Shown here in pieces: positions 38,904 through 49,867 of a stretch of DNA of 64,000 nt (within the stretch, counting starts at the first letter, position 1; the number at the start of each line of letters is the position of its first letter). Source of the stretch: Agromyces cavernae (GTDB lineage Bacteria; Actinomycetota; Actinomycetes; Actinomycetales; Microbacteriaceae); contig NZ_JAJNMP010000002.1 in the NCBI RefSeq assembly GCF_021044935.1, positions 124,001 to 188,000 of the forward strand. The letters run 5' to 3'. The position numbers and the translations under genes were made by a program. The notes beneath the pieces were generated by a model. The model saw only the letters and a list, made by a program, of their open reading frames with translations. It made no database searches and was not told the DNA's origin.

Positions 38904-40058
38904 ATGTCCACAACCACCCTGTCACGCGACCCGCTCACGATCGGCGGCCTCGAGCTCGATGTCCCCGTCGTGCTCGCGCCCATGGCCGGCATCACCAACA
39001 CGGCGTTCCGCTTGCTCTGTCGCGAGTTCGGCGCGGGCCTCTACGTCAGCGAGATGATCACGTCGCGTGCGCTCGTCGAGCGCACGCCCGAGTCGATGCG
39101 CCTCATCACGCACCATGAGTCCGAGACGCTGCGCTCCATCCAGCTCTACGGCGTCGACCCGAAGACGGTCGCCGAGGCCGTCACCATGCTCGTCGCCGAA
39201 GACCGTGCCGACCACATCGACCTGAATTTCGGATGTCCCGTGCCGAAGGTCACCCGCAAGGGCGGGGGAGCAGCCCTGCCGTGGAAGACCGGGTTGTTCC
39301 GCGGCATCGTCGAGGGCGCGGTGAAGGCCGCGGGCGACATTCCGCTCACGATCAAGATGCGCAAGGGCATCGACGCCGACCACCTCACCTACCTCGAGGC
39401 GGGGCGCATCGCCGAGGGCGCCGGTGTCGCCGCAGTCGCGCTGCACGCCCGCACGGCCGCCGAGTTCTACTCGGGGCAGGCCGACTGGTCGGCCATCACC
39501 AAACTCAAAGAGACCGTCACGAGTGTGCCCGTACTCGGCAACGGCGACATCTGGTCGGCCGACGACGCGCTGCGCATGGTCGACGAGACCGGGTGCGACG
39601 GCGTCGTCGTCGGGCGCGGGTGTCTCGGTCGGCCGTGGCTCTTCGGCGATCTCGCGGCGGGCTTCCGGGGCGAAGACGCCACCGCCCGGCCGACCCTCGG
39701 CGAGGTCGCGCAGACGTTCCGCCGGCACGCCGAACTGCTCACCGAGTTCTTCGACAGCGAAGAGCGCGGGTGCCGCGACATCCGAAAGCACGTGGCCTGG
39801 TACTTCAAGGGGTACCCGGTCGGCGGCGACCTGCGCGCGCGACTCGCGACGGTCGAATCGCTCGCGCAGCTCGATGAGCTGCTCGGAACGCTCGACTGGT
39901 CGATGCCGTACCCGGGAGAGGGCGCCGAGGGGCCGCGCGGCCGGGCCGGCACGCCGAAGAACCCCGCCCTGCCCGACGGCTGGCTCGCCTCGCAGGAGCT
40001 CGCCGGCGACGATCGCGAGACCCTCGTCGGGGCCGAACTCGACACGAGCGGCGGCTGA
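38904..40058 (+). CDS. dusB: tRNA-dihydrouridine synthase (DusB-like)
   Basis: A 384-residue flavoenzyme. The FMN-binding TIM barrel begins VVLAPMAGITNTAFRLLCREFG. The catalytic cysteine is in HIDLNFGCPVPKVTRKGGGAALP, followed by the lysine/histidine segments LTIKMRKGI and VALHARTAAEFYSGQADW and GNGDIWSADDALRMVDETGCDGVVVGRG. Dus enzymes reduce uridine in tRNA D-loops. The adjoining GTG codon at 38901 could be the true start of a leaderless message. dgt begins two bases after its stop. Confidence 0.94.
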   Translation: MSTTTLSRDPLTIGGLELDVPVVLAPMAGITNTAFRLLCREFGAGLYVSEMITSRALVERTPESMRLITHHESETLRSIQLYGVDPKTVAEAVTMLVAEDRADHIDLNFGCPVPKVTRKGGGAALPWKTGLFRGIVEGAVKAAGDIPLTIKMRKGIDADHLTYLEAGRIAEGAGVAAVALHARTAAEFYSGQADWSAITKLKETVTSVPVLGNGDIWSADDALRMVDETGCDGVVVGRGCLGRPWLFGDLAAGFRGEDATARPTLGEVAQTFRRHAELLTEFFDSEERGCRDIRKHVAWYFKGYPVGGDLRARLATVESLAQLDELLGTLDWSMPYPGEGAEGPRGRAGTPKNPALPDGWLASQELAGDDRETLVGAELDTSGG

Positions 40059-40059
40059 C

Positions 40060-41316
40060 GTGCGCGAGCGACTCTTCGGCGGCTATGAGGCCGCCGACGC
40101 CGAGCGTCGGCTCCCCGAAGAGCACGGGTCCCGGCGCAGCGACTTCGCGCGTGACCGCGCACGGCTGCTGCACTCGAGTGCGCTGCGCCGTCTCGCCGCG
40201 AAGACGCAGGTACTGAGCCCCACCGCGGGCCTCGACTTCGCCCGCAACCGGCTCACGCACTCGCTCGAAGTCGCCCAGATCGGTCGAGAACTCGCGACGA
40301 ACCTCGCCCTTGATCCCGACGTCGTCGACACCGCGTGCCTCGCGCACGACCTCGGCCATCCGCCGTTCGGGCACAACGGCGAGAAGGCGCTGAACGTCTG
40401 GGCGGCCGACATCGGCGGGTTCGAGGGCAACGCGCAGACGCTGCGACTGCTCACGCGCCTCGAGCCCAAGGTGTTCGGCCCCGACGGCCGCGGCTACGGG
40501 CTCAACCTCACCCGGGCGAGCCTCGACGCGAGTTGCAAGTACCCCTGGGCCGAAGCGTCGGGTGTCGCCGACCCCTCGGGCAGGCAGAAGTTCGGGTTCT
40601 ACCACGACGACATCGAGGTGTTCCGATGGCTGCGCGAAGGTGCGCCCGAACGCCGCCTCTGCATCGAGGCACAGGTCATGGACCTCTCCGATGACATCGC
40701 GTATTCGGTGCACGACTTCGAAGACGCCGTCGTCAACGGCTACATCGACGTCGAGGCCCTCGGCGCTCGCGTCGACCACGACGACCTCGTCTCGTCGATG
40801 TACGAGTGGATCGGCGGCGCGATCGGGCACGACGAGCTCATCGCCGCGTTCGACCGACTCGACTCGCTCGAGGTCTGGATGGACTCCTGGGACGGCAGCC
40901 GTCGCGACCAGGCTCGCCTGAAGAACCTCACGAGCCAACTCATCGGCAGGTTCTCGCACGAGGCGACTGTGGCCACCCGGGCGGCGTTCCCGCTCGCGAG
41001 TCTCATCCGCTTCGACGCCGACGTGATCGTGCCGCGCGAGATCCAAGCCGAGATCGCGGTGCTCAAGGGCATCGTGGCGGCCTTCGTGATGTCCAAGAAC
41101 ACCCGTCAGCCCATCTACCACCAGCAGCGGCAGGTGCTCACCTCGCTCGCCGAGGTGCTGTTGAAGACGGGTCACCAGCACCTCGACCAGGGCTTCGCCG
41201 AAGACTGGGCTGCCGCGCCCGACGACGCCGCACGAAAGCGCGTCGTCGTCGACCAGGTCGCGAGCCTCACCGACCAGTCGGCGCTCGCGTGGTCCGAGCG
41301 GCTCGTGCAGCACTGA
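40060..41316 (+). CDS. dgt: Deoxyguanosinetriphosphate triphosphohydrolase-like protein
   Basis: A 418-residue HD-domain protein. RNRLTHSLEVAQIGRELA supplies the first histidine and CLAHDLGHPPFGHNGEKAL the HD pair, with YSVHDFEDAV as the fourth metal ligand. Dgt cleaves dNTPs to deoxynucleosides and triphosphate; in this length class substrate range varies. The GTG start lies one base after the dus stop, and dnaG follows after 53 bases, the usual actinobacterial order. Confidence 0.94.
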   Translation: MRERLFGGYEAADAERRLPEEHGSRRSDFARDRARLLHSSALRRLAAKTQVLSPTAGLDFARNRLTHSLEVAQIGRELATNLALDPDVVDTACLAHDLGHPPFGHNGEKALNVWAADIGGFEGNAQTLRLLTRLEPKVFGPDGRGYGLNLTRASLDASCKYPWAEASGVADPSGRQKFGFYHDDIEVFRWLREGAPERRLCIEAQVMDLSDDIAYSVHDFEDAVVNGYIDVEALGARVDHDDLVSSMYEWIGGAIGHDELIAAFDRLDSLEVWMDSWDGSRRDQARLKNLTSQLIGRFSHEATVATRAAFPLASLIRFDADVIVPREIQAEIAVLKGIVAAFVMSKNTRQPIYHQQRQVLTSLAEVLLKTGHQHLDQGFAEDWAAAPDDAARKRVVVDQVASLTDQSALAWSERLVQH

Positions 41317-41357
41317 ACCGCTCAGCTCCGGCCGCCCGACGAGCAGATGACGACGAA

Positions 41358-41363
41358 TAGGAT
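41358..41363 (+). promoter_or_regulatory. Putative -10 box (TAGGAT) for leaderless dnaG
   Basis: TAGGAT is six bases before the ATG at 41370, favouring this ATG over the GTG at 41364. Confidence 0.5.
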
Positions 41364-41369
41364 GTGACC

Positions 41370-43247
41370 ATGGCGGGCCGAATTCGACAGAGCGATGTCG
41401 ACGAGGTGAAGGCCCGCACGAACATCGCCGACATCATCGGCGACCACGTCAGCCTGAAGTCCGCGGGCGTGGGTTCGCTGAAGGGACTCTGCCCGTTCCA
41501 CGACGAGCGCAGCCCGAGCTTCAACGTGCGGCCGGGCGTCGGCTATTACCACTGCTTCGGCTGCGGTGAGTCGGGCGACGTCTACACGTTCCTCCAGCGC
41601 ATGGACCACGTCTCGTTCACGGAGGCGGTGGAGCGCCTCGCAGCGCGTATCGGCTACGAGCTGCACTACGAAGACGGCGGCCAGGCGTCCGACCACGGCA
41701 ACCGGGCACGCCTGCTCGCCGCCAACCAGGCCGCCGCCGAGTTCTTCGTCGAGCGGCTCGGCTCGCCCGAGGCCGAGGTGGGCCGGCGGTTCCTCGGCGA
41801 GCGCGGCTTCGATGCCGCGGCGGCGAAGGGCTTCGGCGTCGGATTCGCCCCGAAGAGCTGGGACGCCCTCACCGGCCACCTCAAGGGTCGCGGGTTCACC
41901 ACCGACGAGCTCGTGGCAGCCGGTCTCGTCTCGCAGGGCGATCGCGGCGTCTACGACCGCTTCCGCGGCCGGCTCGTGTGGCCGATCCGCGACGTCACCG
42001 GGCAGACCGTCGGCTTCGGCGCGCGGCGCCTGCTCGACGACGACAAGGGCCCCAAGTACCTGAACACCCCGGAGACCGCCGTGTACCACAAGTCGCAGGT
42101 GCTCTACGGACTCGACCTCGCCAAGCGCGACATCGCCAAGGGTCGGCGCGTCGTGGTCGTCGAGGGATACACCGACGTCATGGCGTGCCACCTCGCGGGC
42201 GTGACCACCGCGATCGCCACCTGTGGAACCGCGTTCGGCGTCGATCACATCAAGGTGCTGCGGCGTGTGCTGGGCGACGACTCGGGTGTCGGCGAGGTCG
42301 TCTTCACCTTCGACGGCGACGCTGCCGGACAGCAGGCGGCGATGCGTGCCTTCGCCGAAGAGCAGCGGTTCGCCGCGCAGACCTTCGTGGCGGTCGCGCC
42401 CGACGGGCTCGACCCCTGCGACCTGCGACTCGCGCGCGGCGATGCCGCGGTGCGCGCCCTCGTCGAGTCGCGCACGCCCATGTTCGAGTTCGTCATCCGG
42501 CAGATCGTGGGCCGGTACGACCTCGAGACGGTCGAGGGACGCGTCGCGGCATTGCGTGCGGCGGCGCCGGTCGTCGCCGAGATCCGCGACCCGGCGATGC
42601 GGCCCGGGTACACGCGCGAGCTCGCCCGCATGCTCGGCGTCGAACTCGGCGAGGTCACGCGCGCGGTACGCGGTGCCTCGCCACGAGGCAGGTCTTCGGG
42701 GTCGCCGCAGCCGCAGCCCGTGGCATCCGCTCATCAGGCGGCGAACGCAACGCCGACGGATGTCCCGGAGCGGCCGTTCTCGATCTCCGCGCTGCCGAAC
42801 GACCCGTCGACGCGACTCGAACGCGACGCGCTGCAGGTGATGCTGCAGTACCCCGACCGCGTCGGCGATGAGCTGCTGCGGCACGCGATCGACAGCCGGT
42901 TCGGCGATCCCACCCTCACGGTCGTGCGCGACGGCATCGCGTCGGTGCTCGGCTCGCCCGACCCGGTCGTGCGCGTCGACCGCGTCATGGCCGAGGTGCC
43001 GCAGCCGTTCGTCGGCGTCGTGCAGCAACTCGCGGTCGCGCCCGTGCCGCAACGCAGCGAGGCCGAGCTCGAGGTGTACGCCCGGGGCGTCGTGAGTTCG
43101 CTCGTGGACCGCGAGCTCCTTCGTCAGAAATCCGAGCTGCTCGGTCGGCTGCAACGGCTCGACCGGGCCGACCAGACGACGTTCGCCGCCCTGCAGCGCG
43201 CTCTCGTCGAGCTCGAGACCGAGCGCCGGGCGCTCCGCGACGACTGA
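41370..43247 (+). CDS. dnaG: DNA primase
   Basis: A 625-residue primase. The N-terminal CHC2 zinc ribbon is CPFHDERSPSFNV...YYHCFGCGESGDVY. The TOPRIM core has VVVVEGYTDVMACH and FTFDGDAAGQQA. A C-terminal helicase-interaction region (about 470-625) is poorly conserved, as expected. It makes RNA primers at the replication fork. The ATG is supported by a -10 box at leaderless distance; the GTG two codons upstream would fall in the spacer. Confidence 0.97.
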   Translation: MAGRIRQSDVDEVKARTNIADIIGDHVSLKSAGVGSLKGLCPFHDERSPSFNVRPGVGYYHCFGCGESGDVYTFLQRMDHVSFTEAVERLAARIGYELHYEDGGQASDHGNRARLLAANQAAAEFFVERLGSPEAEVGRRFLGERGFDAAAAKGFGVGFAPKSWDALTGHLKGRGFTTDELVAAGLVSQGDRGVYDRFRGRLVWPIRDVTGQTVGFGARRLLDDDKGPKYLNTPETAVYHKSQVLYGLDLAKRDIAKGRRVVVVEGYTDVMACHLAGVTTAIATCGTAFGVDHIKVLRRVLGDDSGVGEVVFTFDGDAAGQQAAMRAFAEEQRFAAQTFVAVAPDGLDPCDLRLARGDAAVRALVESRTPMFEFVIRQIVGRYDLETVEGRVAALRAAAPVVAEIRDPAMRPGYTRELARMLGVELGEVTRAVRGASPRGRSSGSPQPQPVASAHQAANATPTDVPERPFSISALPNDPSTRLERDALQVMLQYPDRVGDELLRHAIDSRFGDPTLTVVRDGIASVLGSPDPVVRVDRVMAEVPQPFVGVVQQLAVAPVPQRSEAELEVYARGVVSSLVDRELLRQKSELLGRLQRLDRADQTTFAALQRALVELETERRALRDD

Positions 43248-43286
43248 GCGGCATCCGTCGCGCAATCGGGCCGTGACGCGCATCGG

Positions 43287-43315
43287 TTGCGTCCAAGGTT
43301 GCACTTCGGTAAATA
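43287..43315 (+). promoter_or_regulatory. Putative promoter of the peptide ABC operon
   Basis: TTGCGT (43287-43292) and TAAATA (43310-43315) are separated by 17 bases in a locally AT-rich stretch about 125 bases before the first gene. Confidence 0.5.
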
Positions 43316-43440
43316 TTCCTCCGTCCAAGCGCACGACCATGCAGGGTTTCCGGCCCCGTGTGCTAGGTCTGGGGGATACGACAACGCGCCGCGATCCTGT
43401 GCTGCGCGTTTCAGTCCTGAACAGGAAGAGGTAGACGGAT

Positions 43441-45069
43441 ATGACATCCGCATCCACGAACCGGCGTCGCGCGCTCGTCGCGGCGGCCGGTGTCTCGGTG
43501 GCAGCCCTCGCACTCGCCGGTTGCACGGCGGGCGGCGGCGGCACCGAGGCCAGCGGCACCCTGACGATCGGCACCACCGAGCAGGTCACCGCGCTCGACC
43601 CCGCCGGCTCGTACGACAACGGCTCCTTCGCCGTCATGAACCAGGTGTTCCCGTTCCTGCTGAACACCCCCTACGGCAGCCCCGACGTCGAGCCCGACAT
43701 CGCGGAGTCCGCCGAGTTCACCGGCCCGACCGAGTACACCGTGACGCTCAAGCCGGGTCTCACGTTCGCCAACGGCAACGACCTCACGTCGTCCGACGTG
43801 AAGTTCACGTTCGACCGCCAGCTCGCGATCGCAGACCCGAACGGGCCCGCGGCGCTGCTGTACAACCTGGACTCGGTCGACGCGGTCGACGAGACGACCG
43901 TCGTCTTCAACCTCAAGTCCGAGAACGACCAGATCTTCCCGCAGATCCTCTCGAGCCCGGTCGGTCCGATCGTCGACGAGGACGTCTTCTCGGCCGATTC
44001 GCTCACCTCCGACGACGACATCGTCGCGGGCAACGCGTTCGCCGGACAGTACGTCATCACCAGCTACGACTTCAACAACCTGATCTCGTACAAGGCGAAC
44101 GCCGACTACCAGGGCCTGCTCGGCGAGGCGAAGACCGACACGGTCAACGTGAAGTACTACACCGACGCCTCGAACCTGAAGCTCGACGTGCAGGAGGGCA
44201 ACGTCGACGTGGCCCACCGCACGCTGAGCGCGACGGACATCGAGGACCTCCGCGGCAACGACAACGTCAAGGTCGTCGACGGCCCCGGCGGCGAGATCCG
44301 CTACCTCGTGTTCAACTTCAACACGATGCCGTTCGGTGCGACGACGGCCGAGGCCGACCCGGCCAAGGCGCTCGCCGTCCGCCAGGCGATCGCCGACCTC
44401 ATCGACCGCGACGCGATCTCCGAAGACGTCTACAAGGGCACCTTCACGCCGCTGTACTCGTACGTTCCGGCCGGCCTGACCGGCGCGAACGAGGCGCTGC
44501 TGGGCCTCTATGGTGACGGCAACGGTGGGCCCGATGCCGACAAGGCGGCCGAGCGGCTCTCGGCGGCCGGCATCTCGACCCCGCTGGACATCTCGATCCA
44601 GTACGTGGCCGAGCGCTACGGACCGTCGTCGAGCGACGAGTACGCGATCATCAAGGACAACCTGGAGGCGAGCGGCCTGTTCACCGTGAACCTGCAGTCG
44701 ACCGAGTGGGTCCAGTACTCCGAGGACCGCGTCGCGGACCTGTACCCGGCCTACCAGCTGGGCTGGTTCCCCGACTACTCGGACGCCGACAATTACCTCA
44801 CGCCGTTCTTCCTCACGGAGAACTTCCTCGCGAACCACTACGACAACCCCGAGGTGAACGACCTGATCCTCGAGCAGGCCGTCACCGCCGACCCGGCTGC
44901 GCGCGAGGCCCTCATCGGCGAGATCCAGGACAAGGTCGCGGCCGACCTGTCGACGATCCCGTACATGCAGGGCGCGCAGGTCGCGGTCGTCGGCTCCGAC
45001 GTCGCGGGCGCCGAGGACACGCTCGACGCGTCGTTCAAGTTCCGCTACGCGGCGCTCTCGAAGGGCTGA
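43441..45069 (+). CDS. Dipeptide/oligopeptide ABC substrate-binding lipoprotein
   Basis: A 542-residue SBP_bac_5 family lipoprotein. A twin-Arg-like basic start (NRRRALVAAAG) and a hydrophobic run lead to the lipobox ALAGC. Family segments include EPDIAESAEF, YTVTLKPGLTFANGNDLTSSDVKFTFDR and VRQAIADLIDRDAI. It captures peptides or similar solutes outside the membrane and delivers them to the permeases encoded next. AAGAGG lies upstream of the ATG. A 12-bp stem after the stop probably reduces expression of the downstream genes relative to this one. Confidence 0.94.
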   Translation: MTSASTNRRRALVAAAGVSVAALALAGCTAGGGGTEASGTLTIGTTEQVTALDPAGSYDNGSFAVMNQVFPFLLNTPYGSPDVEPDIAESAEFTGPTEYTVTLKPGLTFANGNDLTSSDVKFTFDRQLAIADPNGPAALLYNLDSVDAVDETTVVFNLKSENDQIFPQILSSPVGPIVDEDVFSADSLTSDDDIVAGNAFAGQYVITSYDFNNLISYKANADYQGLLGEAKTDTVNVKYYTDASNLKLDVQEGNVDVAHRTLSATDIEDLRGNDNVKVVDGPGGEIRYLVFNFNTMPFGATTAEADPAKALAVRQAIADLIDRDAISEDVYKGTFTPLYSYVPAGLTGANEALLGLYGDGNGGPDADKAAERLSAAGISTPLDISIQYVAERYGPSSSDEYAIIKDNLEASGLFTVNLQSTEWVQYSEDRVADLYPAYQLGWFPDYSDADNYLTPFFLTENFLANHYDNPEVNDLILEQAVTADPAAREALIGEIQDKVAADLSTIPYMQGAQVAVVGSDVAGAEDTLDASFKFRYAALSKG

Positions 45070-45098
45070 TGACGGACTAGAGTCGTTGAAGCTCGACG

Positions 45099-45132
45099 AC
45101 GGGGGCGACCTGCTACCGCGGGTCGCCCCCGT
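45099..45132 (+). terminator. Partial terminator between binding protein and permease genes
   Basis: ACGGGGGCGACC (45099-45110) pairs perfectly with GGTCGCCCCCGT (45121-45132) around a ten-base loop, followed by TCCCC. It would let the binding protein be made in excess. Confidence 0.75.
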
Positions 45133-45155
45133 TCCCCTGTACCCCCGAGGATTCC

Positions 45156-46250
45156 ATGAGCACACTTGACACCACGGCCCCGACGGAGGACCTTCCCGCC
45201 GCCGGCCGGCCGAAGCCGAAGTCGCAAGGAGGCGGGTTCGCACGATACCTGCTCGTCCGCTTCCTGCTGATCTTCCCGACCATCTTCATCCTGGTCACGC
45301 TGGTCTTCTTCCTGATGCGCACGACGGGCGACCCGATCACCGCCGCGCAGGGCGGGAGGCTCGGACCCGAGGCGCTCGCAGAGCTGCGAGCCGCCGCCGG
45401 ATTCGACCGGCCGATCTTCATCCAATACGTCGAGTACCTCGGCCAGATCGCGACGTTCAACTTCGGGGAGACCCTCACGACGAACCGGCCGGTGCTCGAG
45501 GTGCTCGCCACCTACGGGCCGGCGACGTTCGAGCTCGTGTTCTACTCGCTCATCGTGGCGTTCCTCGTCGGCATCCCGCTCGGCCTCCTCACCGCGTACT
45601 ACCGCGACAAGCCGCAGGACGCGGTGTTCCGCGTGCTCGCGATCTACTGGTACGCCGTCCCGGTCTTCTTCGCCGCGCTGATCCTGAAGCTCATCTTCGC
45701 GGTGTGGCTGAAGTGGTTCCCGGTCGCCGGCCGGGCGAGCGTCAGCGCCGAGCTGCAGATGCAGGTATTGCCCAACAAGACGGGCTTCTACACGATCGAC
45801 GCGCTGATGACGGGCAACCCCGAAGTGCTCACCGACGTGCTGTCGCACGCCGTGCTCCCCGCGATCGCGCTGGGGCTCCTCACCGCCGGCATCTTCCTCC
45901 GCCTCGTGCGCACGAACGTGATCGGCACCCTGGCGACCGACTACGTCGACGCCGCCCGCTCACGCGGAGTCGGCGAGCTCCGGCTCCTGCGCAAGCACGC
46001 TTACCGGCCCGCGCTGATCCCGATCGTGACCGTGATCGGCCTGCAGATCGCGCTCCTGCTCGCCGGCGCGGTGCTCACCGAGACGACGTTCGAGTGGAAG
46101 GGACTGGGCTTCATCCTCGTCGAGTTCATCGAGTCGCGTGACTACATGGCAGTTCAGGGCATCGTGGTGATGCTCGCGATCATCGTCGCGATCACGAACT
46201 TCGTCGTCGACATCATCGCGGCGTTCATCGACCCGAGGGTGAGGTACTGA
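45156..46250 (+). CDS. Peptide ABC permease, DppB type
   Basis: A 364-residue inner-membrane permease with six helices. It has the family N-terminus YLLVRFLLIFPTIFILVTLVFFLMRTTGDPI, the EAA-type loop DYVDAARSRGVGELRLLRKHAYRPALIPIVTVIG and a final ETTFEWKGLGFILVEFIESRDYMAVQG. A cytoplasmic Pro-rich stretch of about 25 residues precedes the first helix. It forms the channel with the DppC-type gene one base downstream. Confidence 0.94.
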   Translation: MSTLDTTAPTEDLPAAGRPKPKSQGGGFARYLLVRFLLIFPTIFILVTLVFFLMRTTGDPITAAQGGRLGPEALAELRAAAGFDRPIFIQYVEYLGQIATFNFGETLTTNRPVLEVLATYGPATFELVFYSLIVAFLVGIPLGLLTAYYRDKPQDAVFRVLAIYWYAVPVFFAALILKLIFAVWLKWFPVAGRASVSAELQMQVLPNKTGFYTIDALMTGNPEVLTDVLSHAVLPAIALGLLTAGIFLRLVRTNVIGTLATDYVDAARSRGVGELRLLRKHAYRPALIPIVTVIGLQIALLLAGAVLTETTFEWKGLGFILVEFIESRDYMAVQGIVVMLAIIVAITNFVVDIIAAFIDPRVRY

Positions 46251-46251
46251 C

Positions 46252-47321
46252 ATGACTGCGGCTTCTCTCACCCCCGCCCCGAAGCGGCGGCTCCGCGACC
46301 GCCTCCCGGTCGTGCATCACCTCCGGCAGAGCGTCGGCCTGCAGCGCGGCATGCTCGTCGCAGGCCTCGTGCTGCTCGCGCTCTTCATCGTCTGCGCCGT
46401 CTTCGCACCCCTGCTGGCGCCGTACGGCTTCGCGCAGCGCGGCGACGCCGAGGGCACCTTCGGTACGCAGCAGCCGCCATCGGCCGAGCACTGGTTCGGG
46501 ACCACGGTGGGCGGCTACGACGTGCTCTCACGCGTCATCTTCGGCGCGCAGACCGCGATCCTCGTGGTCATCGTCGCCGTGGTGCTCTCGCTCTTCATCG
46601 GCGTCGCGCTCGGCCTCTACGCGGGCTACTTCGGCGGCTGGCTCGACAAGCTGATGGTCGTCGTCTTCGACGCGATCTACGCGTTCCCGTCGCTGCTCCT
46701 CGCCATCGTGCTGTCGATCGTCATCTCGGGCGGACAGTCGAGCCTGTGGGGCGGCGTGCTCGCGGCCGGCGGCTCGATCGTGGTGGTGTTCATCCCGCAG
46801 TACTTCCGCGTGATCCGTGCCGAGACCGTGCGCATCAAGGCGGAGCCGTTCGTCGAGTCGGCGAAGGTGCTCGGCGCGTCGAACTCGCGCATCGTGTTCA
46901 AGCACGTCTTCCGCAACGCCACGCGCACGCTGCCGCTCATCATCACGCTGAACTCCGCCGAGGCGATCCTGACCCTTGCGGCGCTCGGCTTCGTCGGCTT
47001 CGGCATCGAGCCGACGGCCGCGGCCGACTGGGGCTACGACCTCAACAAGGCGCAGTCCGATGTCACGAGCGGCATCTGGTGGACCGCGACCTTCCCCGGG
47101 CTCGCCATCGTGCTGGCCGTGCTCGGCATCATGCTCGTCGGTGAGAGCCTCAACGACCTCGCCGACCCGCGCCTGCGCAGCCGTCGGCGGGTCGCACAGG
47201 CAGCCGGCGAGGTGGCCGAGACGTCCGTCGTCCCCGGCGGCACGCTCGCCGCAGGGCCAGGCGGTCTCGGCGGCCTCGAAGACGGGGAGTCATTCGACGA
47301 GCACGGAATCGAGGTCAAGCG

Positions 47322-47325
<4 letters not shown>
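46252..47325 (+). CDS. Peptide ABC permease, DppC type
   Basis: A 357-residue permease. The OppC-like N-terminal helix is followed by HWFGTTVGGYDVLSRVIFGAQTAI, the EAA loop ESAKVLGASNSRIVFKHVFRNATRTLPLIIT and GLAIVLAVLGIMLVGESLNDLADPRLRSR. A glycine-rich cytoplasmic tail of about 40 residues ends in FDEHGIEVKR. The ATG starts one base after the previous stop and its own stop overlaps the ATPase start by four bases. Confidence 0.94.
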
Positions 47326-49009
<1,684 letters not shown>

Positions 49010-49010
<1 letters not shown>

Positions 49011-49867
49011 TGCAGCCTGCCGCGCACGGCTATCCGATCGTCTTGAGCGACCTGTCGCTCGAGTATCCGCCGCACGGTCCGAGCCCTGCCCACGTCGCCC
49101 TGCACGGGTTGTCGCTCACGATCGCGCCCGGTGAGGTGCTGGGCGTGCTCGGCAGTGCCGGCAGCGGCAAGAGCACGCTCGCGAAGGTGTTGTCGGGCGA
49201 CGCCTTCGAGCCGCGCGGCGGCGAGGTGCGCCCGGTGATCACGGGGGGCGAGGTGACCGTGCTCGGCCAGGCGTTGCGACGCATGCCGAAGCGCAAGCTG
49301 GCCGAGTACCGGTTCCGCGTGGGGTACCTGCCGCAGGGCGCCTCATCGATGCTGCCCGCTGACCGCAGCGTCGCCGAGATCATCGCCGAGCCCATCCTCG
49401 AGCGCGATCATCGCTACAACCGTCGTGCGTTGACCACGCGTGTCGCGACGATGCTCGACGGGGTGCGGCTGCCGCTCAGCATGCTCGAGCGCTATCCCTA
49501 CGAGCTGAGCGCTGGCCAGCGCCAGCGCGTCGCGCTCGCACGCGCGCTCGTGCTCGGGCCGTCGGTGCTCATCGCCGACGAGCCCACCGCTGGCATCGAT
49601 CTCAGCGTCCGCGACGTCGTCGCCCAGCTCATCGGCGAGCTGCGCGAGCAGCACGCCTTCTCGGCGATGCTCATCAGTCACGACCTTCCGGTGCTGCGCA
49701 GCATCGCCGATCGCATCGCGGTGCTCGACCGTGGTGAGCTCGCGGCGATCGGCACGATCGACGACGTGTTCCACGACCCGCACCATCCGTACGTCAAGGC
49801 ACTCGCCGGAGCGCTCGACGACGGCCACGCCATCATCGACGACCTCGCGTCCGACGCCCCGTCATGA
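49010..49867 (+). CDS. Additional (third) ABC ATPase of the peptide operon
   Basis: A 285-residue single nucleotide-binding domain of the OppD/OppF type. Walker A is GSAGSGKST, signature LSAGQRQR (Ala in place of the first Gly), Walker B VLIADEPTAGIDLS and H-loop LISHD. An OppF-like HHPYVKALAGAL segment lies near the C-terminus. The preceding gene already supplies two ATPase domains, so this one is surplus to a standard transporter. It may replace one domain, serve a second permease, or act in regulation. It overlaps its neighbours by one and four bases. Confidence 0.9.
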
